A stretch of DNA of 64,000 nt from an uncultured Caldilineaceae bacterium. Lineage in GTDB: Bacteria; Chloroflexota; Anaerolineae; Caldilineales; Caldilineaceae. The DNA is taken from assembly GCA_951812725.1 (NCBI GenBank), contig OX638330.1:4381405-4445404 (forward strand), in the 5' to 3' direction. Within the stretch, counting starts at the first letter, position 1. Every line of letters begins with the position of its first letter. Under the pieces are notes generated by a model, which ran no database searches, had not been told where the DNA came from, and saw nothing but the letters and a program-made list of their open reading frames with translations. Below are positions 29,501-37,994 of the stretch, in pieces. The position numbers and the translations under genes are program-made.

Positions 29501-29998
29501 GTCGCCGTGTGCCTCGAACAGCCGCAGCGCCTCCTGCAGCCCCAGATCCATGCGTGTGAAGCCGCGCAGCGCATAGTCGTCCGGGGCCTGGAGCGATGCA
29601 GCCATCCGGCGGCGGTTCTCGGCGCTGCCGATCTCCTGTAACAGGCTCATGGCGCCGACGCCCTCGGCTGTACTGTCGAAACGCAGAACGGCGATGCGGT
29701 CGGCGCTGTCGGCCAGATGGACCAACAGGCGGGCCGCGCTATAGCGCAGCTCGTTGGGGTCGCTGGGCGCGTTGAAGCTGAAGCCTTCGCAGGGGGGGTC
29801 GGAGGGGGGTTGGCCTTGCGGCCAGGGCCAACAGGTGGCCATGCTGCCGGAGTCATCGAGAATGACGATTACGTCGATGGGAGCTGCAACTGTCGCGGAC
29901 TGACTTGGAGGCGCGGACAGGGTCTCGGCATGTGCCGGCGCGGCGGGACTGCCCGTTATCAACAGGAGGAGAAACCCGCATAGCAGACAGGCAGACAT
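26543..29998 (-). CDS. Extracellular vWA-domain membrane protein with cytoplasmic tail
   Basis: This 1151-residue protein has a signal peptide (LLCGFLLLLITGSPAAPAHA) and a vWA domain with a complete MIDAS: D48-x-S50-x-S52 in VILDDSGSM, Thr148 in GFTRMDLGLQ and Asp178 in LLTDGEPT. A long beta-rich extracellular region with several cysteine pairs follows, then one membrane segment (about 947-970) and a tail of about 180 residues rich in Ser, Gly, Asp, Pro and Trp (for example WDSGWDQGGWG). MIDAS vWA domains bind ligands through a metal ion. The tail looks disordered and could contact the tubulin-like partners encoded downstream, 160 bp away. It is first in the cluster. No strong ribosome site is seen. 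Confidence 0.85.
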   Translation of the reverse strand: MSACLLCGFLLLLITGSPAAPAHAETLSAPPSQSATVAAPIDVIVILDDSGSMATCWPWPQGQPPSDPPCEGFSFNAPSDPNELRYSAARLLVHLADSADRIAVLRFDSTAEGVGAMSLLQEIGSAENRRRMAASLQAPDDYALRGFTRMDLGLQEALRLFEAHGDLDRSQYVLLLTDGEPTAPLQVTGQRQTITNLLARIEDAGALLYPVILCNPDAGCAGDFLKTSSPLAREAKSSQDLLLIFGEIFAEMKSDRSIVTHRNLHGDLTISIRNAHSAGSIAFVSPQSAITAVERDGAPMSTQSLIADGNIDLNVAVAPLAAGEWVAKTTDLSSFAVVQADSYPELLFPPPSVQGNAAATRYYPAGKAPIVIVAGAGPAANEPLMLNGNIPIPILGQDPVSGRTVAAQQLDRGAEEVTIQLGEDREPLQLLRTFRLQASEDLPKAQVFSPSANSPGILQDGSLQLKVGFGPGVQVQDMQAVVYVTDLTGGQIVYRQQINCGDQYCSDDGFMPQDGRDYEALFLLTAATDGVRFGDYARTVLEVEPAIYVRGLPADIDLAKMPPAGWPLTVQATTVEEIGTLEASLILRRSDTSEIVREASVSLSVEVLENGIQTALLHVDGLDLLRSGAYEGQLNLSAFSPAGLPMEVQVRPAPSLPVILDIPRSQAHIQVQEADFGALLFDTSPNFRLDEQILLPVAFSGDTPFRLTVELTESSCSGLSATAADLQPFEAANVSAASSTATDNLQPANWALPVRLLSEGPMSAGSCHGLLNLAGPSQEFDVISANPSSGAGPAGSAIVPFRLQIRDVEWSVAGALDFGNLGRAGEKTTQTLYLRFNGKTPFVVETVGIAASGETGNGVMALDELYLEALPVEVTDSPDDEGFYEVPITLIARKDLPKDVLRGSFYSGELLLSIAGLANETRSVDISFRSPTLYQRYVEWWLRPFYTFPLVFCSGPMMLLALLIVVARARSRGYNMDDDEDPTVTLPGQDSPLTPGYAAASGRSDSWYHSNAPDSAFGSSNVAGGPAHASYPPSVAGSVHPAGSPGHSPAFENIADTPPERFAGSSSSDGWQDANAGTQESAWDSGWDQGGWGANPSAAPGSGDFGRTESSDDNWGWSSPSPSDGAFGDDQNNAPAGAGSDDPWGSPRDSF

Positions 29999-30182
29999 TG
30001 CCCAAAGCCGCCGGTCCCAATCTTGCGAGGGGCGGCGGATGAACAGAGACCGCTGGAAAACGTTTCCGGGCAGATGGCGCTCCTGACACCTGTGGCTACT
30101 GCACAGCGGCTAGCAACCGACCACGAATCACTGAACTCAACCGATCCAATAGAGCAACAAACGCGCGCATCGGCTCCGCGTT

Positions 30183-30203
30183 CCCCTGCTGTGGTAGCAG
30201 GGG
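30183..30203. other. Perfect 8-bp hairpin in the vWA leader region
   Basis: CCCCTGCT and AGCAGGGG enclose a 5-base loop. If the promoter at 30323-30352 is used, this hairpin lies in the untranslated leader of the vWA gene. A 15-bp direct repeat (CGCGCGCATCGGCTC) occurs at 30162-30176 and 30291-30305. No gene is seen in 29999-30687. Confidence 0.45.
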
Positions 30204-30322
30204 TGCTGTCCCCCACAGGCCAAACCCGCTGAACGCTCAGTCCCGTAAAGGGAGGCGGTTGGGCGGGGAAGACTTGCAGTGAGCGAAATGCGCGCGCATC
30301 GGCTCTACTTCTATCTAGAAAA

Positions 30323-30352
30323 ATTGTAACACAGCGCAAATTTGTAATACAA
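30323..30352 (-). promoter_or_regulatory. Possible promoter for the vWA/tubulin-like cluster
   Basis: On the minus strand TTGTAT (30347-30352), an 18-base spacer and TACAAT (30323-30328) form a reasonable sigma-70 promoter in an AT-rich island. The leader to the vWA ATG would be about 320 bases. Confidence 0.3.
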
Positions 30353-30372
30353 GAGCCGGGTTGAGGTCCGGA

Positions 30373-30414
30373 TGCCCGCTGCCGGGTCCGTTTTGCGGAT
30401 GCCGGCAGCGGGCA
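30373..30414. terminator. 13-bp inverted repeat, possible terminator after the DsbA gene
   Basis: TGCCCGCTGCCGG and its exact complement enclose a 16-base loop that contains a nested TCCG/CGGA pair. It lies 270 bases beyond the DsbA-like stop codon and just upstream of the possible vWA promoter, so it could separate the two transcripts. No T-run follows on the minus strand. Confidence 0.35.
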
Positions 30415-30687
30415 AATAGTTCCCAAATCGGCTGCGCGCTATCGATTACCTTAAGACTGGCTACACTGGAAATTCGGACAGACCGCCTGATCTTGCAGGG
30501 GTTCTCCAGCATGTGATTTCCGGTTCTCGATACACGCCTGGTTGCGAGGCGGCTGCTGCCAGAGTGCGAATTGACTACCAGAAACTGGTGCTTGGCATGT
30601 GGGCGATTTGCCTACGATCTGCCAATGAAATTCAGACCCAAGCGGCGGGCGGTGGTGCAATCGGCCGTTCTCAAACCACCGGATTTA

Positions 30688-32148
30688 CTAATTGTCTGCG
30701 CCCGCGGCTGAAGCCTCGGCGAGCATCTCTGCGAGCGCGGCGACAAACTGGTCGGCGGGCAAGGCGCCGGGGATCAGCCGCCCTTCGCCGCCGTAAAGGA
30801 CGACGAACGTGGGTGTGCCGCGAACAAAGGGCGCGCCGTCCTGCATATCACTCTGGACGGCCTGTGGGGACTGGTCGCCGGACATGCAGGTTGCGAATGT
30901 ATCCGTATCCAACTCGTATTCAGCTGCCAACTCCATGAAATAGCTGCTGTTATCCGGGCGGGACCAGAGTTCCATATCGACGAACAGGCGATGGTGGAAC
31001 TGCCAAAACGCCTCCTGCTCGGCCGCGCACTCGGCTGCGACCGAGGCGGCAAAGGCAAAGGGGTGGATATTCTGGATGGGGAAGTGCTTGAAAACCCACC
31101 TCACCTCACCCTTCTCGATAAACTCCTGGTCCAGTACCGGTTGTGTTGTCAAGGTGTGGCGGCTGCAGTAGGGGCATTGGAAGTCGCTGAATTCAACGAT
31201 GACGATCGGGGCATCGCTACTGCCCTTATAGATATCGCCTGCCAAAGTATAGCCGGGGCGGTCCGGATCGGGCGTCAGGCCCTCTGCTGTCGCCCAGAAT
31301 GGCAGCTGTCCATCGCCCTGCTGCTGCTGTGGCTGGGCCTGGGCTTGCGCCGCGCCTTGCGGCGTGCCGCCGGATGCGATCGTGTCGATCCAGCCGGCGA
31401 AGGTATCGTATGGCTGCGCGCCGGTGAGGGAGAAGGACTCGCCGGTCTCTTCGCGGACGAAGCGGAAGCTGGGCGTGCCGGTGTAACCAAAGGACTGGGC
31501 TTCGGCCAAGCTATCGTTCACTTTTGCCAGCTGGGTGGCGCTATTGGCCATGCAGGATCCGTATTGGGTGGTGTCGGCGCCCAAATCCTGGACCAGTCCG
31601 GCAAAGAAGGACAAAGCCTCTTCAAGAGGCGCCCACTCCTTCTGGGTGCGGAAGAGTTGATCGTGCATCTGCCAGAAGAGGACGATATCCTGCTCGGCTA
31701 CACAGTTGGCGGCGATGGCCGCGGCAATAGCATTGGCGTGTATAGAGGAGAGGGGCATATCGCGGAAGACGAATTTCACCGAGCCGGTTTCACCGAACCC
31801 GGCGAGGAGGGCCGGTTCGGTCTGGATCACATGGCGGGCGCAGAAGGGGCATTCGTAGTCGCTGTATTCGTAGATGGTGATGGCGGCATCAGGGTCGCCG
31901 CGGTAGGGATATCCCTCCGCGGTGAAGCCGACGGGAACGCCTCTGTGCATAGCAGGTTCTGTGCCGCTGTCAGGGGCAGGAGCGACGGCCGGGGCGACTA
32001 TATTGCCATCGGCATCGGTCGTGCATCCGGCGGCAAGCAGAAGAACGACGGCGAGGAGCGCGAAGAGGCCAAGGCGCAGGCTGCTCCTTTTGTTCGCGTT
32101 GTCGCTCTCTTTCTTTGTGCGGCGCATACGTCTGGCTTGCAAATGCAT
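30688..32148 (-). CDS. Lipoprotein with two DsbA-like thioredoxin domains
   Basis: This 486-residue protein has a lipoprotein signal (LFALLAVVLLLAAGC). It carries two thioredoxin-fold domains of the DsbA/DsbG type, each with its own active site: EYSDYECPFCARHVIQ in the first half and EFSDFQCPYCSRHTLT in the second. Both have the CPxC dithiol and the following H-x-x-x-x-P helix pattern. It should work outside the membrane as a thiol oxidase or disulfide isomerase. A Gln/Ala-rich linker joins the domains. AAGGAGG before the ATG decides the start. It lies upstream of the vWA gene on the same strand; the vWA ectodomain has several cysteine pairs and could be a client, which is inference. Confidence 0.88.
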   Translation of the reverse strand: MHLQARRMRRTKKESDNANKRSSLRLGLFALLAVVLLLAAGCTTDADGNIVAPAVAPAPDSGTEPAMHRGVPVGFTAEGYPYRGDPDAAITIYEYSDYECPFCARHVIQTEPALLAGFGETGSVKFVFRDMPLSSIHANAIAAAIAANCVAEQDIVLFWQMHDQLFRTQKEWAPLEEALSFFAGLVQDLGADTTQYGSCMANSATQLAKVNDSLAEAQSFGYTGTPSFRFVREETGESFSLTGAQPYDTFAGWIDTIASGGTPQGAAQAQAQPQQQQGDGQLPFWATAEGLTPDPDRPGYTLAGDIYKGSSDAPIVIVEFSDFQCPYCSRHTLTTQPVLDQEFIEKGEVRWVFKHFPIQNIHPFAFAASVAAECAAEQEAFWQFHHRLFVDMELWSRPDNSSYFMELAAEYELDTDTFATCMSGDQSPQAVQSDMQDGAPFVRGTPTFVVLYGGEGRLIPGALPADQFVAALAEMLAEASAAGADN

Positions 32149-32524
32149 GTATCCTCCTTGAGGAATAGCCGACTGTAATGTTAACTGTGGCCCTGGACAA
32201 TTGGTTCCAATTGGTTATGTTGGCGCTGACGCGTCTACCGTGTTGACCGTACAGTGAAACATTGCAATCGAGTGGATTTGTCTCGAAAGTTTGAGGTCCG
32301 TTCATTGTAACGGTGAGAACAGGAGAGTACCAATTTGGGGGGTGGTTCGGGGGATTCGCGTTGTTCTCGCCTTGGGTAGTAAAGTTTGGCTGAAAGCGTA
32401 GTTGCATCGTACTATGGAGACTTTGGAAGGGCAGTGACCAACCACAGTGGTCGGCGGTGCGTGGGCAGTGAATAGTGGACGGCGCGCACCATCGACTGCG
32501 AAGCGCTAAGAGTGAGAGACCTGT
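32149..32524. other. Divergent intergenic region between DsbA-like gene and cysD
   Basis: The region has a CAATTGGTTCCAATTGG palindrome-like motif (about 32198-32214) and GTCAGTG-type short repeats near 32432-32470 that also occur in the MITE-like elements. No gene is supported. Promoters for both flanking genes should lie here, but I cannot place them with confidence. Confidence 0.4.
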
Positions 32525-33583
32525 ATGGACGACACGACCCTGGCAGCGGGTGTGGAAGCAACAGGTGTAGAAGGAGCAGAGGCGTCTGGGGCAGCCGGAG
32601 GCCCCAACCGGGTCGGGGACGGGATGCCAGGCCCAGACAGTGCCGCGACCGACGGGCACGTCAGCGCGCGGATTCAGCCGTCCACGCTCCTGCCCGGGCA
32701 CCTGCGGCAGCTTGAGTCGGAGGCGATTTTTGTGCTGCGAGAGGTTGCGGCGCAGTTTGAGCGGCCCTACCTGCTCTTCTCCGGCGGCAAAGACTCGATC
32801 GTGTGCGCGCATCTGGCGCGCAAGGCTTTTGCGCCGGGGCGGATTCCGTTTCCGCTGCTGCACATAGACACCGGTCACAACTTTCCTGAAACGCTGGCCT
32901 TTCGGGACCAACTGGTGAAGAAACTGGATGTTCGCCTGCTGGTGCGATCGGTGCAGGATTCGATCGACGCCGGGCGCGTGCAGGAGGAACCGGACGGCGA
33001 TCCGAGCCGAAACCGGTTGCAGACGGTGACACTGCTGGATGCGCTGACGGAGTTGCGCGTTGATGCGGCGGTGGGCGGTGCGCGCCGCGATGAAGAAAAG
33101 GCGCGTGCGAAGGAGCGCTTCTTCTCGCACCGCGATGCCTTTGGCCAGTGGAATCCCAAGAACCAGCGGCCCGAACTTTGGAACCTTTTTAACGGCCGAA
33201 AGCACAACGACGAACACTTCCGCGTCTTCCCGATCAGCAATTGGACCGAGCTTGACATCTGGCAGTACATTGCCGAGCAGGAGATCAGCCTGCCCAGCCT
33301 CTATTTCGCGCACGAGCGGGAGGTTGTCAGCCGGGATGGGATCCTGCTGGCGGTCGGGGCCTTTGTCAAACCGCGACCGGGCGAAACGGCCAGTCGTGAG
33401 CGGGTGCGTTTCCGTACAATCGGCGATATGACCTGCACGGGCGCGTTTCGCTCCTCTGCGAGCGATCTGGCGGAGATAATAGAGGAGGTTGCCACCGCCC
33501 GCATCACCGAGCGGGGCGACCGGGCCGACGACCGCCGCAGCGAGGCGGCGATGGAAGACAGAAAGCGGCAGGGCTACTTCTGA
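32525..33583 (+). CDS. cysD: Sulfate adenylyltransferase subunit 2
   Basis: This 352-residue protein of the PP-loop ATP pyrophosphatase family has LLFSGGKDSIVCAHLARKAF near residue 83 and later HIDTGHNFPET, VGGARRDEEKARAKER and FPISNWTELDIWQYI, all typical of CysD. With CysN it makes adenosine 5'-phosphosulfate from ATP and sulfate. About 45 extra N-terminal residues rich in Gly and Ala precede the usual start region, so the ATG at 32624 is a possible alternative. It is followed by the cysNC fusion gene after 96 bp. Confidence 0.92.
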   Translation: MDDTTLAAGVEATGVEGAEASGAAGGPNRVGDGMPGPDSAATDGHVSARIQPSTLLPGHLRQLESEAIFVLREVAAQFERPYLLFSGGKDSIVCAHLARKAFAPGRIPFPLLHIDTGHNFPETLAFRDQLVKKLDVRLLVRSVQDSIDAGRVQEEPDGDPSRNRLQTVTLLDALTELRVDAAVGGARRDEEKARAKERFFSHRDAFGQWNPKNQRPELWNLFNGRKHNDEHFRVFPISNWTELDIWQYIAEQEISLPSLYFAHEREVVSRDGILLAVGAFVKPRPGETASRERVRFRTIGDMTCTGAFRSSASDLAEIIEEVATARITERGDRADDRRSEAAMEDRKRQGYF

Positions 33584-33679
33584 CGATAGAAGATAGCAGG
33601 AAATGGATAGTGGCTGGCGAAGAACCTGTTCACAAGCTGCGGGCCACTGATCGCTGATCACGAACCGTTGAGACTTGAC

Positions 33680-35623
33680 ATGGACCTACTACGCTTCTCC
33701 ACCGCCGGCAGTGTCGATGACGGCAAGTCGACCTTGATCGGGCGGTTGTTATACGACTCCAAAGCGATATTCGAAGACCAACTGGATGCGATCGAGCAGG
33801 CGAGCGCGGCGCGGGGCGAGCCAACTGTTGACCTGGCGCTGCTGACCGACGGGCTGCGGGCAGAGCGGGAGCAGGGCATCACCATCGACGTTGCCTACCG
33901 TTACACGGCGACGCCCCGGCGCAAGTTCATCATCGCGGACACACCCGGGCACATCCAGTACACTCGCAACATGGTGACCGGCGCCTCCACTGCGGAGCTG
34001 GCGATCATTCTGGTTGACGCCCGCAAGGGGATCCTCACCCAGTCGAAGCGGCACAGTTTCATCGCCTCACTGTTGCAGATCCCCCACATCGTTGTTGCCG
34101 TCAACAAGATGGATCTGGTCGATTACAGTGAGACGCGATACCACGAGATCGTCGCCGACTATCGTGCATTCGCGGCCAAGCTCAATGTGCGCGACGTCGT
34201 TTACATCCCCATTTCGGCGCTGCTCGGCGACAACATAGTCAGCCAGAGCGAAAATATGCCCTGGTACCACGGGGCAACGCTGCTGCACCATCTGGAAACG
34301 GTCAACATTGGCGCGGGCCGCAACAACGTAGACTTTCGTCTGCCGATCCAATATGTGATCAGGGCGGATAGTAACGGTGACCATGGCTTCCGCGGTTTCG
34401 CCGGCAAGATCGTTTCTGGCCGCATCGCGGTGGGTGAGGAGGTGGTGGCGCTGCCAACCGGTATCCGCAGCCGCGTGGCCGGCATTCACATCGGCGAAGA
34501 GAGCTGTGAGCGGGCCGCGACCGGCGATGCGGTGGTGATTACACTTGAGGATGAGATCGACGTCGGCCGGGGGGACATGTTGGTGCGGGTGCGCAACCTG
34601 CCTCACTCGTCCAACCAGATCGATGCGACGCTGTGCTGGATGAGCGAAGTGCCGATGAATATTCAGGGGGCGGCGGCGAATAACTACAGCGGCCAATGGT
34701 ACTGGTTGCAGCATTCGACGCGGCGGGTACGCGCCTCGGTTCAGGAGTTGAATTACCGCATTGACGTAGACACGATGCACCGTGAGGATGCGCAGACACT
34801 GCATTTGAACGAGATCGGCCGCGGGCAGATTGTGACGACGGAGCCTCTTTTCTTTGATTCGTACCAGATAAACCGTGCCACCGGCAGCTTCATTCTGATC
34901 GATCCCCATAGCAACAACACGGTTGCGGCCGGCATGATCCGGGACCGGGCGCGGCGGGTGAGCGAGCTGGTGCCGAAGCTGGAAGAGAGAGTAACGCCCT
35001 CGCTCAGCAGGTCTCACTCCTCCGATGTCGTTTGGGAACCGGTCGCGGTTACGCGACCAATGCGGGAGGAGCTGAACGGGCATGGGGCGGCGGTGCTCTG
35101 GTTCACGGGGCTGTCCGGTTCGGGCAAGTCGACGGTGGCGAAGGCCCTGGAACAGAGGTTGTACGGCATGGGCGTGCGCACCTTCTCGCTGGACGGAGAC
35201 AATGTGCGTCATGGTCTGAACAGCGATCTGGGCTTTGGCGCGGAGGCGCGCACGGAGAATATTCGCCGGGTGGCGGAGGTTGCCAAGCTGGCGTTTGAGC
35301 ATGGCAATGTCGTGCTATGCACATTTATCTCGCCCTATGCGGCGGATCGGGAGGCGGCGCGAGCGCTAGCTCCGGAGGGCAGCTTCTGGGAACTCTACGT
35401 CAAGTGCGACGTAGAGATCTGCAAGGAGCGGGATCCCAAGGGGCTGTATGCGCGGGCAGAGCGCGGCGAAATTCCGAACTTCACCGGCGTCTCAGCCCCT
35501 TATGAGGAGCCGCCGCAGCCGGAGATGATGCTGGAGACGGACCGGCACAGCGCGGACGAATTGGCGCAGCAGATCCTGGAAGCGCTGGTACGGGCAGGAA
35601 TTGTGCCCGGCGAAGATCATTGA
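33680..35623 (+). CDS. cysNC: Sulfate adenylyltransferase subunit 1 / APS kinase fusion (CysN-CysC)
   Basis: This protein of about 647 residues has two parts. The N-terminal GTPase (CysN) has GSVDDGKSTLIGRLLYDSK, EQGITIDVAYRY, DTPGH and NKMD. The C-terminal APS kinase (CysC) has WFTGLSGSGKSTVAKALEQR, then SLDGDNVRHGLNSDLGF and FISPYAADREAAR. Together with CysD it activates sulfate to PAPS for sulfonation or reduction. A TTG four codons upstream is an alternative to this ATG. The fusion is known from many bacteria (NodQ type). PAPS reductase is not in the window. Confidence 0.93.
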   Translation: MDLLRFSTAGSVDDGKSTLIGRLLYDSKAIFEDQLDAIEQASAARGEPTVDLALLTDGLRAEREQGITIDVAYRYTATPRRKFIIADTPGHIQYTRNMVTGASTAELAIILVDARKGILTQSKRHSFIASLLQIPHIVVAVNKMDLVDYSETRYHEIVADYRAFAAKLNVRDVVYIPISALLGDNIVSQSENMPWYHGATLLHHLETVNIGAGRNNVDFRLPIQYVIRADSNGDHGFRGFAGKIVSGRIAVGEEVVALPTGIRSRVAGIHIGEESCERAATGDAVVITLEDEIDVGRGDMLVRVRNLPHSSNQIDATLCWMSEVPMNIQGAAANNYSGQWYWLQHSTRRVRASVQELNYRIDVDTMHREDAQTLHLNEIGRGQIVTTEPLFFDSYQINRATGSFILIDPHSNNTVAAGMIRDRARRVSELVPKLEERVTPSLSRSHSSDVVWEPVAVTRPMREELNGHGAAVLWFTGLSGSGKSTVAKALEQRLYGMGVRTFSLDGDNVRHGLNSDLGFGAEARTENIRRVAEVAKLAFEHGNVVLCTFISPYAADREAARALAPEGSFWELYVKCDVEICKERDPKGLYARAERGEIPNFTGVSAPYEEPPQPEMMLETDRHSADELAQQILEALVRAGIVPGEDH

Positions 35624-35654
35624 CCACTGGCAGTTACTGTTCGGTGGGCGATTG

Positions 35655-37148
35655 GTGGGCTTGTTGAGAACTGCGATTGTAATTGGCGGCGGCATGGCGG
35701 GACTATTTGCCGCCAATGTGCTCGCCGACCATTGCGAGCGGGTCACTGTCCTCGAGCGGGACGACGAGTGGCGTTCCCCGTCCCAGGCCAGCGCGCAGGC
35801 AGTGGACAAGGAGAGGTTGCCGCAAGCCTCTGGTCGACCCGGCGTGCCCCAGTCCCGTCATGTGCATGTGCTTCTGCTGCGGGGCGTGCAGAGCCTGCGG
35901 AAACAGTTCCCCGGGCTGGAGGAGGAGTTGCTGGCGCTGGGTGCGCCGTCGCTCAACTGGCTGAATGATACGGCTGCCCTGGCCGGCGACAGTTGGTTAC
36001 CCCGTTTCGATTCGAATCTACCTGGCTTCAGCGTGAGCCGCACCCTGCTGGAAAATAAGGTGCGCGAGCGCCTTCAGCGCCGCGGCAATATCGAGTTTTG
36101 CACCGGGCACCGCGTGTTGCATTTAAGCACGGACTGCGAACAGGGGTCAGTGCATGCGCGGCGGGAGAGCGAGACCGGTTCTGTCGACGCGCGCGTAACC
36201 GGCGCGGTCTGCGTCGCAGGAAATGAGACGGTCACGCTGGAGGCTGATCTTGTCGTCGATGCCAGCGGGCGATCTTCGCGTCTGCCTGGCTGGCTGGAAG
36301 AACTCGGATACGCTGCGCCGCAGGAATCGACTGTAAACGCCGACGTGGGATACGCCACCCGCTGGTACAAGATTCCGGAAGACTGGCAGGCGGATTGGAA
36401 GATGGTGCTGCTGGCCACACGCTTCCCCGACGTCAGTGGGGGCGCGGTCGTTCAGCCGGTCGAAGGCAATCGCTGGGTCGTGACGCTGGTGGGCTATACC
36501 GGGAATCACCCGCCGACCGACGAGGCCGGATTCGAGGCGTTCGCCCGCGGTTTGATCGGGCCGCAGGTTTGGGAGGCGATCAGCGCGGCCGAACCGCTGA
36601 CGGGCATCGGGGGATACCAGCGCACCGAGAACCACTGGCGCCACTATGAGAGGCTGAAACGGTGGCCGCAGGGCCTGATCGCGCTGGGAGACTCGGTCTG
36701 CGCGTTCAACCCGGTCTATGCCCAGGGAATGACGGTGAGCGCGCTATCGGCAGATATTCTCGACAGCGTTCTAACGCGTAGCGAGAGCGGCGGAAAGGGG
36801 AAGCTGAAGGGCGGCTCTCTTGTGCCTTCGGGGCTGGCCTTTCAGAAGAAGCTGGCGAAGATGCTGCAGACGCCGTGGCAACTGGCCACCAGTGATGACT
36901 TCCGCTGGGCGGGCCGCAAAGCCGGTGACTCCACTCTCGTTGATCGCTTCATGCACCGGTATATTGAGCATGTGCTGGACCGCATCCACCGACCGGATGT
37001 CTGCCTCGCCTTTTTCAATGTCGCCCATTTGATCAGTCATCCAGCCGCCCTCTTCCATCCCCGCATCGCTCTACCTATCCTGTGGGAAATGGCAAAGACC
37101 AGCTTTAAGCAGCCGGACGCGAGAACAACTGAACGGCAGATTCGGTAA
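35655..37148 (+). CDS. FAD-dependent oxidoreductase, hydroxylase/epoxidase type
   Basis: This flavoprotein of about 497 residues starts with the dinucleotide motif AIVIGGGMAGLFAANVLAD. It has the internal VVDASGRSSRLPGWL and the second FAD motif GLIALGDSVCAFNPVYAQGM. These fit the group A flavin monooxygenase/geranylgeranyl-reductase superfamily. The substrate is unknown. Starts at TTG 35601 (overlapping cysNC), GTG 35655 and TTG 35661 are possible; 35655 keeps the fold intact without a long overlap. It follows cysNC by about 30 bp and may share its transcript. Its 3' end almost touches the convergent comEA-like gene. Confidence 0.8.
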   Translation: MGLLRTAIVIGGGMAGLFAANVLADHCERVTVLERDDEWRSPSQASAQAVDKERLPQASGRPGVPQSRHVHVLLLRGVQSLRKQFPGLEEELLALGAPSLNWLNDTAALAGDSWLPRFDSNLPGFSVSRTLLENKVRERLQRRGNIEFCTGHRVLHLSTDCEQGSVHARRESETGSVDARVTGAVCVAGNETVTLEADLVVDASGRSSRLPGWLEELGYAAPQESTVNADVGYATRWYKIPEDWQADWKMVLLATRFPDVSGGAVVQPVEGNRWVVTLVGYTGNHPPTDEAGFEAFARGLIGPQVWEAISAAEPLTGIGGYQRTENHWRHYERLKRWPQGLIALGDSVCAFNPVYAQGMTVSALSADILDSVLTRSESGGKGKLKGGSLVPSGLAFQKKLAKMLQTPWQLATSDDFRWAGRKAGDSTLVDRFMHRYIEHVLDRIHRPDVCLAFFNVAHLISHPAALFHPRIALPILWEMAKTSFKQPDARTTERQIR

Positions 37149-37149
37149 G

Positions 37150-37893
37150 CTATTCCGTTGTGACCAGGGGTGTGAGTGTCTCGACTGTGCTGGGGCCGAT
37201 CCCGGGGACCCGCTCCAGATCTTCGACCGAACTGTCAGGGCGGCCAGCGACGATGGCGGCAGCTCTGCTGGGACCGATTCCGGGCAGGGCTGTGAGCTCC
37301 TCGGCTGAGGCGGTATTGATGTTGAGCTGTGCGCCGGCTGGCGCGTTGGCGTGACCTGAGGAGGCCGTTGAAGTTGGCGGAACCTCGCCGGAAAGGCCTG
37401 ATGCGGGCTGATTTGCAGGTTGCAAGGCTGTTGACGCACCGGCGCCGGCCTGCGGTTGCGGCAGGGGCACATGAATCTGCGCGCCGTCGAATACGAGCTC
37501 TGCCTGATTCACCAGCGCCGGATCGACATCGGGCAGCAGTCCTCCGGCCATGGCCAGGGCGTCGCCGACGCGTGCGCCCACCGGGAGTTCAACCATTCCG
37601 GGATTGTGTACGCCGCCGCTGACGAAAACGAAGAGCGGGCCTGGTGTCGCGGTGGGGAGCGGCGTCGGTGTAGGCGCTGCGGTGGGCGGAGGGTGGAGCA
37701 CGATGGGTGGCGGCACGGGCCGGCGCAGGAACCACATCAGACCGCCGGCAAGAATCGCGCACAGCAGGAATCCGAACAGAAATCCCAGGCCCATATGACG
37801 CAGAGCAGTTGCGGCATATTCGTCAGGTGTGGCTTGGGGCGGGCTTTCCTTGTCGGGGCTTCGAGTTGGTCGGGGGTCCAACTCTGCGCTCAT
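37150..37893 (-). CDS. comEA: ComEA-like DNA-binding protein with SLBB and helix-hairpin-helix
   Basis: This 247-residue protein has one N-terminal membrane segment (GLGFLFGFLLCAILAGGLMW), a Pro/Thr-rich linker, an SLBB-like domain (FVFVSGGVHNPGMVELPVGA) and a C-terminal double helix-hairpin-helix. The latter has LNINTASAEELTALPGIGPS and VEDLERVPGIGPSTVETL. This is the ComEA layout: a membrane-bound receptor that binds double-stranded DNA outside the membrane during uptake. No comEC lies in the window. It is convergent with the FAD gene with one base between stops. Confidence 0.88.
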   Translation of the reverse strand: MSAELDPRPTRSPDKESPPQATPDEYAATALRHMGLGFLFGFLLCAILAGGLMWFLRRPVPPPIVLHPPPTAAPTPTPLPTATPGPLFVFVSGGVHNPGMVELPVGARVGDALAMAGGLLPDVDPALVNQAELVFDGAQIHVPLPQPQAGAGASTALQPANQPASGLSGEVPPTSTASSGHANAPAGAQLNINTASAEELTALPGIGPSRAAAIVAGRPDSSVEDLERVPGIGPSTVETLTPLVTTE

Positions 37894-37994
37894 ATCAGGG
37901 CCTTTTTATTGCAGAATTTTTGACGGACGATTCTTCTTTTTCAACGCAAAGACAAGAGGCCATCGGTTTACCAGAGTCTGGGGCTGTGTGCTGG

